64,000 nucleotides of DNA from Odiellus spinosus (Eukaryota; Arthropoda; Arachnida; Opiliones; Phalangiidae): positions 16,655,024 through 16,719,023 of the forward strand of contig OY987231.1 in assembly GCA_963920705.1 (NCBI GenBank), given 5' to 3'. The translations under genes and the position numbers were made by a program. Each line of letters begins with the position of its first letter. Position 1 is the first letter of the stretch. Under the pieces are notes generated by a model. The model saw nothing but the letters and a program-made list of their open reading frames with translations. It was not told where the DNA came from and made no database searches. Shown here in pieces: positions 1-13,420 of the stretch.

Positions 1-3000
1 TACTTTTGAAAAAAAAAAAAAAAATTATTAGAATGGATAAAAAAATTGGTGTTGTAAAGAAGGTAAAAGAGAGAGGGAGGGTTTCTAATTAAGTTGTCAA
101 AAAATCTTTCCTCTCTCTAAAAATCTCGGTCTCTGGTATATATAAAAGAAGTTTTCATTCGAGATTGTTTAACATTTAAATAACATTAAACCTAGATTGC
201 GCTCCTGGGAGATGTTCTCAGTTCTTACAAGTTTAAACATTGGAATTTTTGCAGTAAAGAGAGACTTTATTCCTGCTAGACTTTATCTAGACATTCGTTA
301 ATGATTTTCACTCTTTTTTTAACGTACCGTACTTTTATTTAACTTCGTTTTTTTCAAAAGATTTACGAATTCATTTTGAAGACATAAATTTTTACGAATG
401 GAAAGATTAGGATAATAAAAGCTGACATGGATTGAAATTTTTAAGTGTAAAAAAATTAATAAATTTAACTGTAAAAAGTAGAAATATTATATTTTCGGAT
501 CAGTTCAGATCTAGCTAGTAAAGATGAAAAGCTTCCCTCTTCAGATGAGGCGCTTTAACCAAGGTTAACAGTTAAATCTGATTACACCGGCTAATTACGG
601 CTCGTCTGAAGAGCAGTTACCAGAACATTTGGTTTGGCATAGGGAAATTAAACCTTTTGGGGAAGCATCATCTCTTCCTTGTGTGAAAATTAATTATCTT
701 ATCTAATCAGAACAATGTAAGCGGAGACTGATTTTATGGTAGGGGCGTCTGGAGTTAACCTTTTCTTATGGTGTAAACTTATTAACTTTGAGTTTGAAAT
801 CAAATTATCTAAACTGGCAAATTTTTTCCCTTATTAGATGAATCACTCCGAAACATAAATTTATTTAAAGTGAATAGAATAGTTTATTTTTCCACCCTAT
901 GATTGAATGTCTGCCACCAGGGGCTTTGTCTTTGCGAATTTTAGCATTGGTTAGTGGCTGGTTATAGGGGTTATTCCTAAAATTATGTGGTTCTTCCGTA
1001 TAGAAACACTCGTGATAATATGCTTTATAGCTCTAGGGAAAAGTTATAGCTTACAGAAATAGGCTCTAAAAATAAAAATTGTACTTTTTTGAGCGAGCTA
1101 GACGGGGGAAATGGATATTTACTATATAGTCTACTATCTATCTTGGCACTTCTAAATTTAGTAACTATATCAGACATCCTTGGCTATTTTAAGCTCGCCT
1201 ACAATCTAATATTTCAGTGATTTCTATGTTTTTTTAGCGAAATAACCACTTAGGTTTATCAGAAAAGATTCCTAACTTATAGAATCGAGGCTCTTGCTTA
1301 GAATCTCAACCGACAGGCTTGTATCTCGGTGGTCTAGAAACCCCGCCACGGTCATTTTAAAGCAAAGAGTTTTACGCAAGCGGGATAAGCGCTTCCCAGC
1401 GGCCGTTATCACTAGGGGATATGGGTTCAATTTTACGAGCTAAAACTGTAGAGAAAAAAAAAAAAAAAACCTAGGCGAAAATATATAGGGTCTTTTAAAA
1501 GCCAGTAAAATTTCCTTTTCCTCGCAAGGTATTAAAAAATAAATGGAACTAGAACCTATCTATATAAGCACGGGTCGCACGATTTGACCATACGTCGCGT
1601 AACCACAGAAGCAATAGATAGTAACTTACGACTTAAAAGGGAAACCATGTCAAAAAATATTCGATAACCTTTTCACCATGTTTTTGGTATTTAAATTAAT
1701 TTTTGAATAAGAGTGAATATAAATTCGGGTCAATCATACTATTTCAGCCTTCAAAAGTGCTTGCAATGTGCTAATATTAAAAGAATAAATTTAAATTTTA
1801 CTATTATGACCTTCGCTAACGTGAAACTTTGCACATTTAACAGATAAAAAGAACGGAATTTTGCAGTGCAAAAACACTGGCACAGATCGCTATAGTATAG
1901 AAACTGAGGTATACAAGTTTGAAAAATAAAAGAAACCCTGTGTATTGTACATATTTTAATCACTTGCCTCGTATTCCGGTGAAAAAAAAAGTAGATACAA
2001 CGTATTTGCCGCGAGGCTCTACCAAAATAGTAAAGAAGCTACGATATGTATGTCAAATTGAAATGACTTCGGGCCTAAACTTTTTTTTTTACCCTCACCT
2101 AAAACTAGTAAAAAATATATGTGAAGTTTGAAACGGAAATACGTAACTCCGAAGAGCCTCAAAAAGAAGAAAATAATAAAAAAAGAAAACTAAAAAGGAA
2201 GAAAAAGAAAAACGGAAGTAAAAAGAAGGAGTAAAGATAAGCGCGGGTAGGCGGGCGAGTATGGGAACAAACTACTTCCGCCAAGTGCTACACTGTTAAG
2301 AATTTCCAATTTTTCTTTTCTTTACTGGGCCGAATTTTCTTTGGAATGCTTGAGGGGGTAGATAGGGTAGGAGGGTATGTCTTCCCCAAAGTGTCGGAAA
2401 AGGAGTCCGAAGATCTTTTTAAACCATCCCATCAGCTAGTTCTAGTTCCATCCCGATATACGCGGTATAAAAATCGATATGAAATTCTTCGTGATTTTTC
2501 AACGAAAATCGTAAAAATAACACTACACTACTTTCAAAAATATTTCGGAAAAATTATATAGAGCGCGATTTAACGATATAATGGATGTCTATATATATAT
2601 ATATTTCTTTGGGATGGTACTGTAAGTAAGATTACCCGATAATAAAACGGCCGCTCTTAGATTTCTCATAATATTATATACCCTTAGGGACTGTTTATGA
2701 TATGCCCTACTTTTTCGCTACTTTGATTTTTATGAGTATTTTTTTTTTTTTATTATTTTTTCTGTAAAAATCAATCGAAGAAACTGAAATTTGGAATTGA
2801 TCGATGCTTTGTTAACTAGAGCGTGATTGGATATGCAATTTTAGAGGATAAAACGTATAGATGTTAGTCATTATTATTCTCATAAGTTTATAAATAAATA
2901 TTCTAGGAAAAACACTACCTCAAGCGAGAAAACTTTTCAATACTTTTCAAAACAATATTGTATTAAAAATCTAAGATTTTGAGCCTAAATAATAGTTGGT

Positions 3001-5631
3001 ATAATAAAAGAAGTTATGGGTGCGAATGTTCCTAACTACGTCACGAAATCATGTGGTGTAAAGGTTATACAGGTGCAGTTATTTCCGTTTTTATAAAACG
3101 CTAGGGGTCAGAGGGTTCAGAAGTCACTAGGGAGAGACCCGTCGCATATAGAAAAAATAAGCTTAAGAAAAGCTCGGTGTTCACGAGCGCTATGAGCTTT
3201 ATAAGCTATGACGTAGCTGATGACGCCATAAGTAAGCTCCTCCTCTTTTATAATAGCAACTATTACCCATAAAAACTTGATACTTTGGCCACGCCCTTTT
3301 CCTGAAAAGGTCAAAACGTGTTTCAATTTTTGTTCGCGAGAAAAATAAAAAAAAAAAAAATGTGTAAAGTGCTGTAGGTAAAAATAGTACCTACATAAAT
3401 ATAAAGGGTCCCTTAAAACTCCTCGACACTATTTCGACACCAAATCATTGGTCGTGCAGAAGTATGGATTTTAGGGGAATTTAAGCTGGGCTGACTAAAA
3501 ACTATCCGTAAAATCTTTGATTCCGTTCGTCAAAGGAAGATAAAAATGGGCGATATTATAGGAAAAAGATTTGCTTTATGTCTTAAATGCTTAATCGTAT
3601 ACATGCTATTACAAGAAAACTTCAAAATTAAGGTTTTAAAAATCCATTAAAGTTTTAAAATAAAATTAAAAAGCTGTTAAAAGAAAATCCCAAAATAAAT
3701 TGCCGATAGAAGAACATCATATAGCAAGGTTTCGTTAAATTTTAAAGGGGGTCAGGCCCTTATACATTCGTTCGTCTTAACTATATTACTTTTTAAGTAT
3801 TATTTTTTTCATTTTAGTTAATATACGGGTGCCTTTACGCAAGCCGTTAAATTTACGAGGAACCCCAAAACCCAAAAAAAAAAAAAAAAAAAAAAAAAAA
3901 TGTCTTATCACCGCTCAGGTAAAATGAGAATTAATTTTAGTTTTCAGCATCTATAAATCTAAGGTCCATGTATGATCTCATTTCTTAGAATATTTAGATA
4001 AGGGTGGGTGCCCAAGGCTTCTACATATTGAAAACTAAAACAGTTTTAAACTATATTCATTTATTCTTGAACGTTTTTCATACTAATTAAAGGTGCAGCG
4101 GATTAACACGAAATGTTAAATCATACGAGACTAAAAAGTAGATTTACTAAGTTTGCTCGTTACTTGTAAAAGAGTTTAGGTGAATGTACGAGGTGAACTA
4201 AGACCAAACGGTGCGAGCCCAAAAATTGCGTAAGCCATATTCCTTTTATCTTTTAGCAGTAAAACTATACCTAGCTATTTTTGTATAAAAAAATAAATAA
4301 ACTAAGAACAAAAACGGCGGTATTATTTCGCAAAAAGAGAAGGATAAGTGAGATGAGAGGGAAATCGTAAAGCGAGCAATGTTTTAGGCGTAAACTCTGG
4401 GGCCAGTTTTACAAGGGGTCCCTCAGAAACAAAGGCGTATATATCAGTAAGTGCTTTGAAGTCTGTTCAAGCTGGAACTTTGAATGAAGCTTAGCTATAA
4501 GGCTTGAAGTTGCGAATATAAAAGTCACGTCATCAACAACCGTTTTTCATTTTCATCTAAATATAGTTGCATTCGGTATATCTTCATGAACAAAGTACTA
4601 AATGTAGTAGAAGGTTTATTTGATGAATTTATGAAGTCCATATGTATGTAACTTAAAGTGTTGTTGTCATCATTGTTTTTCGAAGGCATGCGTATTACAT
4701 TTTAAGCTTTTTAATACCATTTATATATAAATATATTTTATTTCCGATTCATGCCGTAGAATGTAGATGAAAGCAAAAACTTGAAAAACGTTGACTGAGA
4801 TATTCCAATTTATGAATATGAACTAGACCGGTTCTCAGCAAAAGAACGACATATAAAAGTAAAACTTCAAAGAGCTTTTCATTAACTATACTAGCGTAAC
4901 TCGCGTATGGTCTTTACCCTGGAAATTACATTCTTTTTCTCATATTATAATTCTGAATACTTCCTGAACAAACTTACCCCCTAGCTATCCTTTTTAGTAA
5001 TAATATGACCGGATGATAAGTTCTTATAGCCTTATATTTAAAAAAAAAATACAAGCTTTATACCGGTATACGTTGGTATTGGTCTTTTGTTTCTAAAAGA
5101 TTTCATCTGCGAAATGTACGTTCTAGTTTTATCGCTAGACCATTTTTAATAGGGATAGTCGAGGGACCGCTCTGTGAGCTAAAAGTATATTATATCCCAA
5201 ACCATGGATGGCCCTAGCAGGTAATGATCAAGACCGAGGCTCGTCGGATGAAATGAGGAATGTGCCTATACAGGAGAACCACGCTCCCTAGTTTTACTCG
5301 CGCGAATAAAATTCGCCCCCATCCCGCTATTTCATACAAGTAAGTATATATGAACCTTAATTTGAAAGGGTTCATCCTCTCCTCTAACTCGCCTCCGCCT
5401 TCTTTCTCTCATCCATAGCTCTTTCAATATATGGTTTGAATTGGATAGAATTATCAGCACGTACAGCGCTATCTTCACCACTATTAAAAGGCAAATAAAT
5501 ATAGAATGAAATGAAGCCTAGCATTGTAAGTATTGAAAGTCCTAACTGATTCTATGCGCGGTAAACCTCCGTTTCGGAAATTTTTTAAAGTGAACGTGAC
5601 ACGATATTCGTTAATACTGTAATAGATTTGT
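1..5631. other. AT-rich sequence, no gene seen
   Basis: No frame longer than 71 codons and no recognised motif. Visible items are a (TA)n tract near 2588-2604, A-runs at 1454-1469 and 3874-3900 (27 A), and an imperfect inverted repeat CTCTTCAGATGAGG / GCTCGTCTGAAGAG at 537-613. The rest appears unique at the level of reading by eye. Confidence 0.6.
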
Positions 5632-5905
5632 GACAATTTGAAACAAGATTAGCAAAATTCGAAAGGTAATTTTAATTTAAATCGGTAGTTTATTTCTTAG
5701 TTTTTGAAATTTTAATTAATTTTTACTAATTATTTCTTTTTTATTAGCTTCGTAACATTTTGCAAAATTTCTAAAGCTATTTTAAATATATATCGGGAGT
5801 TTCATTATAGTTTTTGAAAAATTAATTAATTTTTAATAAATATTTCTTCTGTAATAGCTTTGGGACACTTTGCGACATGCCTGAAAAAATTCTAAACTTC
5901 TTTTT
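5632..5905. repeat. Diverged tandem duplication, about 112-bp unit
   Basis: Two clear units share ATCGGTAGTTTATTTC / ATCGGGAGTTTCATT, TAGTTTTTGAAA, TTAATTAATTTTTA and TTAGCTTCGTAACATTTTGC / TAGCTTTGGGACACTTTGC. A partial earlier unit begins with GTGACAATTTGAAAC. The copies are old and AT-rich. Confidence 0.7.
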
Positions 5906-7149
5906 AATTTAAGTTTATAATTAAATAAATTTAATTCAGAGAATTCAAATATTTAACTGCAAAAAATATTTGCGAAGTAATAATTGAATTATTAATAATA
6001 ATATTCAGATAAAAATCACCCTATAGCCAAGGTAACTTTCAAGTTTTATACTGAGAAGCCATTTTCCCCTCCCCTTGAAGTCTCCAAGTGGCCACGCCCA
6101 GATGCAAAAAGTCAATAGTTACGTATTGTTCCTATCTTTATTTCTCGCACGATTAAATGTTTCACTTATTTTGCAATTTTTGTAATAAATAAAGGTACTA
6201 GCCACTCTAATGTGTTGTGTGTGCATTTATTTTTCTCTGAAATAATTGCGAAAACTCCGCGAGAAATTCCAAAAATAAACACAATGCACTTAACTAATCC
6301 ATATTTGAAACTAATCTCATAAACAAACGTTTTATAGACTTGACCGGCTTACCTTCCCATAAATATACTCTAGGTGAGATTTTTTAAACATAATTCGTAT
6401 TCATAATCGTTAAATATTTTGTAATTAATCAATTAATAATGGAAGTAAATTGATTTCCGGTTTTGTCGCGTCTTAATTAATTCAATTAAGATTATTTAAA
6501 ATAAATTATAAACCTTGTTACCGACACTTTAATAAGAACAGTGATACTTTATAGGATAGCGCCGCAAAATAATTTACCACCAAATATTCATATTTTTCCA
6601 CATACGTAACTAGAATCTGTTTGTGGCATATTTCGAATTTATCTTTAATTGAAATGAAGATGCGAAAACAATTAATAGTGTTTTTAATTATAAATGGACG
6701 GTATAATTAAAAATATATGGAAAGATGAAATTAAAGCAATTATGCTTATTAGTTACTGGAATATCTTTGAATGGGAAATTAAACTTAAATGATATAATTA
6801 TATATTCATATGTTTCTTCTAGCCCACACATATTTGCAATTTAGTAAGTATTAATTTATTTATTTATTCATTTGTTGAAGCGAATATACGCTGTTAAGTT
6901 AATTAAGATTATAAATCAAACCGCCTAAAAATTACAAGAGTACCATAAAATTAGAAAATGTTAAGATGGTTATGTGCATGTCTAATTTTAATAAATTGCC
7001 ATCTACCAGGGGCAAATTTTCTAATACATTTCCTATGAGCCCCTGTAGAAATGTTTCATCTGCCGAACAAAGTTGTCCGGGGGAAAGCTTCCATACAGGA
7101 AGATTATTTATCCGAGACTTTTAGGGTTTTATTTGTAAGAATTGTTTAA
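5906..7149. other. AT-rich sequence before A1
   Basis: Nothing recognised apart from A and T tracts and a small inverted CAGGGGC / GCCCCTG pair near 7010-7045. Confidence 0.5.
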
Positions 7150-7156
7150 TTAAAAA

Positions 7157-7492
7157 CAGAAGCCGATGAAACCCTCTTTTGAAGTCTACTACTCTAATGT
7201 TCCATATAGCACTCCTCTCTGTATGGGTAAAATTCACAATTTTCGAGATCGGAGGGGTCCTACTTCATACCCCCCCTGTCTACGGAAAATTGGAAATTCT
7301 CTCTCCACAAACGACGACGTTTTTTTGACGAACTCCAAGGCTGCTAGAGATATTCGCTGAACGAACTCACGCTCCGAAAATATCTACCGTTAGGAGGCGT
7401 ACGAATCGCGCTTTTTGAAACTAAGCCATACAGAGAGGGGTAGACAAGACCCGGGAGTAATAGACTTCAAAGGAGGGTTTCATCGGCTTCTG
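7157..7492 (-). mobile_element. MITE family A, copy A1
   Basis: Non-autonomous inverted-repeat element. It opens with CAGAAGCCGATGAAACCCTC and closes with the complement. A second inverted motif, CCTCTCTGTATGGGT, lies about 60 bp inside each end. The flanks show a 7-bp target duplication TTAAAAA at 7150-7156 and 7493-7499. The strand is relative to the copies whose left arm reads TATTACTCCCGGGTCTTGTC (A3, A6-A9). Short frames inside it are broken differently in other copies, so it is treated as non-coding. It has no transposase and must have been moved in trans. Confidence 0.93.
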
Positions 7493-7499
7493 TTAAAAA

Positions 7500-9842
7500 C
7501 GATATTAGTTTTGGTGTAAATACTTGCACCGTCATCAGATAGGCATGCCCCTTTTATGTCCCTAGTTTTCAGTCTCAGCGTTTAAAGTCGAGCCTTATCC
7601 ACGCGCAAACCTATGTCAGTCATACATGTAGCGTTTTTAATAAACAATTTTAACTCATCAATTCTATTAGTCGTTTTTATTTTAATCTACGAATATGGCG
7701 CAGGTTTCTAATCAGCGTTGTCAATAGGTTTTGGGTATTTAAAATGACATTCGTCGTTTATAGCGTTCACAGCTTGTACAAGACCTGTTTACCGAATATT
7801 GTCTCAAGTTTGTCTTTAGGGATTGACTACACGTATATTGTGAAGTTTCTGAGCCTGAATATTAATATAACTTATGAGATATCTACCGCTTCTATAATGG
7901 CCCGGGTGTCAAACGCACTAGTCAACTGCGTATGTAATTACGCATATATAGTTTTAACACTACCAAATATATTGCGTAATCAGTTTTGACATACAGGATT
8001 TCCGGCGTTTGATATTACAGTTATGAATCATGTTTAATTTTGCAAATGGAACACTACGTGCTTACGAATTTATAATAATTATAAGAAAAAAATGAGATAG
8101 TTTTCTTCAAAGAGTTTGCAAACTAGAGAAAGGTATGGCGAATTAATAAATAATGATAAATTTCCTTATGAAATAGATTTGAATTGGTACTAATTTATGT
8201 TAATATATTCAAATAACTTCGGCACATAAGCGTCACACTTATAAAATTATAATTTTAATATTCAGGTTTAATTTTTTAAGAAAAATTCAATTTATTATAT
8301 TTGTTTTTTGGATAATTTGGTTTGTTAATTTAGCGTAATCGTTACTGTTGAAAAAAAAATGTGGTGGTGTAGGCCTTGGCCTCTGAGAAATAGGTGAAGT
8401 AAACAATATTATATTTTATAAATTCAGAAAAAGATAGCAATTTAGCCCAAATTTGGAACGTGAATTTCGTGTATTAAGCTCGACGGAAAATTGGGTCAAA
8501 ATAAAAGGTAAGAGTTGTCTAGACCACGCGGAACTTATTTGAAAAAAAAGGAATATCATCCTAGATGCGGAACCGAAGCATTTTATAATCAACTTATAAG
8601 GTTTCCGACGTATTACGTGCATGGTCGATGAGAAATTTATAGAAAGAGGCGAATATAAATTCCCCTTTCGTAAAACGTCGGTCCAGTTTATAATAGAAGA
8701 ATTCCGGCTTCGATTAAGGAGAGTTTCCCGCTACAATGTTAAATATTTCTAAATTCCTTCCCGTCCTATTCTATATAGAGGTCCCCCTATTTCATTATCG
8801 GTGGGTAGAGTTCAAGGGAACGCCTCGCGATATACTGAGCCAACATGATCTTATATAGGCCCGAACATCTCTTGGGAAACTTGAAAAGCGGACGGAAAAG
8901 TGACTCGGTCTATCAAAAGAGTGAATTGTAAAACCGAAAGGTTCAAAATATACACTTATTTATGCACCGTTTGGATGCAGTATAAACCTCTAGTACCATT
9001 CTAGCATGATGTGTAGCCTAAAATCGTCCGCTTTTCGTTTGCTCGTAACGCTTAAAAGAACTACAGCGTACTCTGGTACTATTTTTGATTTAAAACGACA
9101 AGATGGGTATGGCTATCTTTTCTAGTACGTTCCTAATTGAATAAAGGAGTTGATACGCTTATTCGTGGTGGATTCAGGGTTATTATAATCGTACGAAGAA
9201 CTCATACATCTTTAATAGATCAAATCATAACGTTACTTTTAATTTTAGAAGGTATCTAAACGTTATATTCTTCGTTCGATTTCTCAAAATATATCGGCCT
9301 ATTAGAATATATTGAAGAATCACGTTGCCTGCGATATATCTTAAAATTATCAGAATTTCAAAACTAGACTTATAATAGATGGATCCAATTAAAGGAAGGG
9401 TGAACAGAAAAATCCATTGAATTTTCTATCGGTTCAGAATTCGTGATAGATTCCGTACAAGCCTTGTTTGCGTTTTAAAACCTTCGTGAAGAGTAAAATT
9501 ATTAAAGCAGTCCCTTCAACCAATCAAAATAACTTAAATAAACGCAAACCCATGACTTAAAAGGATACGAGTTATTTTTAATCGATTTAGCCGTGAACCG
9601 AAAGAGATTTTTGTTAGAAATAGCAGTCTAAAATATATTCGAAACGAATTTAGGCTTAGCGAGCCTAGCTCGTTACTTTGCTAATTAATGGTAAATTACC
9701 GCGAAAACTTTGATATACATTTTACGAATCTTTTAACACTCCAAATCATAAATTAGTAATCCTTTAATAAAACACCCGCAACACGCGCTGCATTACACGC
9801 TATTAAGAGATGACGCAAGATTTAGCGCGACACAAAAGCCGT
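7500..9842. other. Sequence between A1 and the 160-bp MITE
   Basis: The frame 7744-7989 (81 codons) has no known motif. Near 7924-7985, TGCGTATGTAATTACGCAT and TTGCGTAATCAG resemble the GATTACG repeat Q but too weakly to call. Otherwise nothing is seen. Confidence 0.5.
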
Positions 9843-10002
9843 GTTCACACTAGAGACTTTTAAAACGTTTTTAACCGTTTTAGAAAGGTCAAATTGTAAA
9901 ATTTCTAGGTCAAAAATAAAAATCATTTCTTAAAGTATGGAATTAATATCATGAAAAGTGGATATGCAGATTCAAAACGGTTTCAAAGTCTCTAGTGTGA
10001 AC
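9843..10002. mobile_element. 160-bp inverted-repeat MITE candidate
   Basis: GTTCACACTAGAGACTTT at the left end and AAAGTCTCTAGTGTGAAC at the right, with further pairing AAACGGTTT inside. A flanking duplication is not convincing. It has the short length and lack of coding of a MITE. Confidence 0.75.
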
Positions 10003-11054
10003 GGATAACTAAAGAGCGTGCCACAGCACTTGTCGCGACTATTTTATTAAGTCGAAGTTGCGTCGTCTTTTCATTAGTCAGAGGGACTGATTTTGGTTGA
10101 ATGTTAAATATCAAAAAATAAATCTTTTAAATTTTTTTCTACACAATTCAGAGATATACTGAAGGTTTTAGTACGCAAACGCATCTTACTTTTAGTAGTA
10201 GAATCGAAAAACATTAATAGATTTTAATCTTCACCAACGATTAATAATAATTTAAGTAAATGATGACGTCACGAGGGTTATTTTTTTATTATATTTAAAT
10301 TCGATACTTCCTCGCTTCTAGACAGATTTTGGTTTAATTAGAATAGTTTTAATGCTTAAATTAACGCTGTTTTCCTAATATAATATATAACGTAATTATT
10401 TCTGAGATTTGACCTTTACGGGAACTTATTATACCCTTCGCCCCGACCTCGAAGCTATAGCGAAAACCCCTAGCCCATTAACCCTATACGACCGACTCTC
10501 CTCCGATGGAAATTCTGGCCTATAATTCGGGTACCCGCTCTCTCCCGAAACCAACACCCCCCTTTCGTTAAAAGCCAAACTAATTTGATAGTCAAAATCC
10601 GAAGGGTTTTAAACTTCCCAGCATGCACCGCCATTATCTCGTCACAAAGAGTGAATTATAATAGTAAAACAAGCTTAGAAAGAATGGATTTCCCAACTCG
10701 AGTAACGACTGAAATTTATGGGAAATTCGTGCCTTCTAAGAATGCGAATTAATAAACTTATTTAACCCCATTTGATACACGAATAAGAATTTTATTCAGT
10801 CTTGAAAAGGGTACTCATTTTTGAGGTTGGAAATTGTCCATATTTAGAATTTGAATTAAATACTGCGACCTGATTTAAACTAATGTCGCTGCTCTTTAAT
10901 GGGTGAAGTGTCTAAAATTCCAAATTATATATTTCGTATGAGATTTCTAGAGATTTGGTATTTAAATCTTTGTTAGAAAATATTTTGAGACTAATGAAAT
11001 AATTTCTAAATAATTTATCTCAATAGAATTACACCTTGAAAATTCTGAGTTAAT
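10003..11054. other. Sequence with a C-rich patch
   Basis: A C-rich, CpG-containing patch at about 10435-10570 has strong C over G skew. No frame or motif is recognised. The right part grades into the 23-bp minisatellite. Confidence 0.45.
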
Positions 11055-11515
11055 TATCTATCTTGATATTTCTACAATATCTCTCTTGAAATTTCCACAT
11101 TATATATCTAGATATTTCTATAATATCTATCTTGAAATTTCTACAATATCTTTCTTGAAATTTCTACATTATCTATCTTGAAATTTCTACATTATCTATC
11201 TTGAAATTTCTACATTATCTATCTTGAAATTTCTACATTATCTATCTTGAAATTTCTACATTATCTATCTTGAAATTTCTACATTATCTATCTTGAAATT
11301 TCTACATTATATATCTTGAAATTTCTACATTATCTATCTTGAAATTTCTACATTATCTATCTTGAAATTTCTACATTATCTATCTTGAAATTTCTACATT
11401 AACAATCTCGAAATTTCTACATTAACAATCTCGAAATTCCTACATTAACAATCTCGAAATTTCTACATTAACAATCTCGAAATTTCTACAATATCTATCT
11501 TGAAATTTCTACATT
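11055..11515. repeat. 23-bp minisatellite
   Basis: About twenty tandem units with the consensus TATCTTGAAATTTCTACATT plus ATC. The left edge is diverged. The middle (about 11150-11400) is nearly uniform. A block of four or five units near 11398-11480 carries TAACAATCTCG in place of TATCTATCTTG. The array ends in AT-rich unique sequence. Confidence 0.95.
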
Positions 11516-12672
11516 AATTCCCTATATCATTAATTAATTATATTTTAATTAAATTTATTGTTATTGATCAATTTCTTATATAAAGTGGTATATTCATGAA
11601 TCATTATTTCTAAAATTAATATTAAATATACTGAGCCAGAAAAGTTGCCTTTTTTTGGTCCATCGGTAATTTAGAGCTCCAGATTAGGTTGATGTGTTTA
11701 GTAAATACCCATTTTGCACGTTGGTACAGCCTTTAAAGATCGTTTTATTCTAATTTTAAGTCTAATTTATCAGCATTAAAAAGAATAAGTATTTGGGAAT
11801 AGAAAAACATACCATATATAGTTATGGACCTTCGTGACGAATACCATTACGATCTGTTAAAGTACGATTATTTTCTAGGACGTTAAACACGCTCAGCTAA
11901 ACCATAGTCGCATTAAACCAGCAACTTTCTTAATTGGCGAAATTTAATTACAAACCATAAAAAAAGGCTTTGATAGACGGAACTGTTTCCTTGGAAATAT
12001 TCATTAATTTCTTATTTTAAACAATCTGCGTTTAAGGGGTGTGGTAATGAGGGGATGTGCCTTAGGTCTCACAATTTTAAGGGGCCTTTGTTATGGTCAT
12101 TTATTGAGTTTAACCCCAAAAACATTACTTCAAGGCGGAGGCTCAAATCAAACATCAGGTCCAACTCCAATTTTAACAAAAATAATATGAAAATAATTTG
12201 GATTTTAATTTTGTGCCACGCAGCTTTAATTAATGATGAAGAAAATTTTAATTCTTAATTAAACTAATTAGTATCTTATATTTCAATGACCGTGATGCCC
12301 GCAAAAAGGTTGGACCAGCTAGTACGGTGCAAAATGGATATTAAAATAAAATCTCATCTCTAAATTTGAATCTTCAAATCAGTGCACTTTTCAAGACTGA
12401 AACTTGTACGATAAAAAAAAACCCGGAACCAAAAAAACCCCTAGTAATATTTTTCACGGAATCCTACCTCGTAAAGTTCCACTTTGCTCGGCTTTTCTTC
12501 AATGAACACGCATACGAGAGAGTTCCGGAAATAAATTTTAAATACGCACGCCGCGAAGAGGGGGTTTAATTTTGAATTATAATTAAATTTAACTTTTGCG
12601 TTTTTGTTTCTACGTTTTAATACGGGGGGGAAAATGGGGGATGGGTGAAGTTGAAGGAGAAAAAAACTAGCC
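11516..12672. other. AT-rich sequence upstream of the GC-rich block
   Basis: Two 67-codon frames with no similarity that I recognise. No repeat is seen. It could be the upstream region of the promoter candidate at 12673. Confidence 0.45.
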
Positions 12673-12720
12673 TATATAAATACTCTCTCGAGTTTTGTCT
12701 TTTTCTACGGTCCTAGTACG
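12673..12720 (+). promoter_or_regulatory. Candidate TATA core promoter
   Basis: TATATAAATA at 12673-12682 is followed about 30 bp later by a pyrimidine-rich TTTTTCTACGG where transcription could start. Next comes an unusually GC- and CpG-rich leader (about 12720-13095) with a (CT)n tract at 12862-12880. This is how a first exon could look. No downstream coding exon can be recognised, so the call rests on composition and motif spacing only. Confidence 0.3.
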
Positions 12721-13420
12721 ATTCTACTAGTCGGCCACGGAGTTCGCCGGAGGCGGTGACTATTCGGCTCGCCGTTCAAAGGACTCATCTCCGTTCTCGA
12801 AATCTATTTCCTTACAGCTTTCTCTGGCGTTTTCTTCGACTAAGATCTAAGCTCTCTCCAGTCTCTCTCTCTCTCTCTCTTGACTCTCGTCCGCGCGCGG
12901 CTACTTTCGCTTTACCTCTTCTAAACCGTAACTTCTATCAAACGCGCGGCTTTCCGGGCACCTCTCGCGCTAGACCATTCTCGCGGATCGAAAATCCGAA
13001 AACGAACCAAACTCGGACGATTTTAGTTCCAGCTTCTCGTCGATAGAGGCGCTACCAAGAGCGGATTCAGCCTAGATTTTACCAGCGAGAGATGCGTGGA
13101 TGCCGCGTGGAACTAGTCGAAAAGAGGACCAAGAGCTAGCTAGTAAAGGGTTATTTACACCATTATTAAGATTTCAACAAGACGTCATCGCTCTAACGAC
13201 TATACCTTCAAACAGTGAAGCTAAAGTACGGAAGAAAGAAGTTAATCTAGGGAACGAAACTCACTTCCATAACTGTAATTTTTGTGTAATTAATGGTGTA
13301 ACTATAGTCCACGTTGCGAATATTGATCCGCCTCACCATCGCCAACTTAAATCAGCTCCTCCGTCGATAAAGCTATTATCTCTAAAAGTTCTTAGGAGCA
13401 TCTATTCGTTTTTGATATAA
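12720..13420 (+). other. GC-rich block, possible first exon
   Basis: A CpG-rich stretch starting downstream of the TATA box. The first ATG codons are at 13092 and 13100. The frame from 13100 is open for 106 codons to 13420 but has no recognisable domain, and its second half is in AT-rich sequence. If this is a real transcript, the leader and perhaps a short coding start would be here. A splice donor is not obvious. The longer frame upstream (12756) begins at GTG, not ATG. Confidence 0.25.

Noticed and set aside
1300..1440. Possible tRNA-like sequence with GGGTTCAATTTTA
   Set aside because: The B-box match is poor, there is no A box at the right distance and no T-arm pairing.
11055..11515. 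CRISPR-like array
   Set aside because: Units are directly adjacent with no unique spacers, in eukaryotic-type DNA. It is a minisatellite.
12756..13046. 96-codon arginine- and serine-rich frame
   Set aside because: It starts at GTG and its composition follows the CT- and CG-rich leader. More likely UTR-like sequence than coding.
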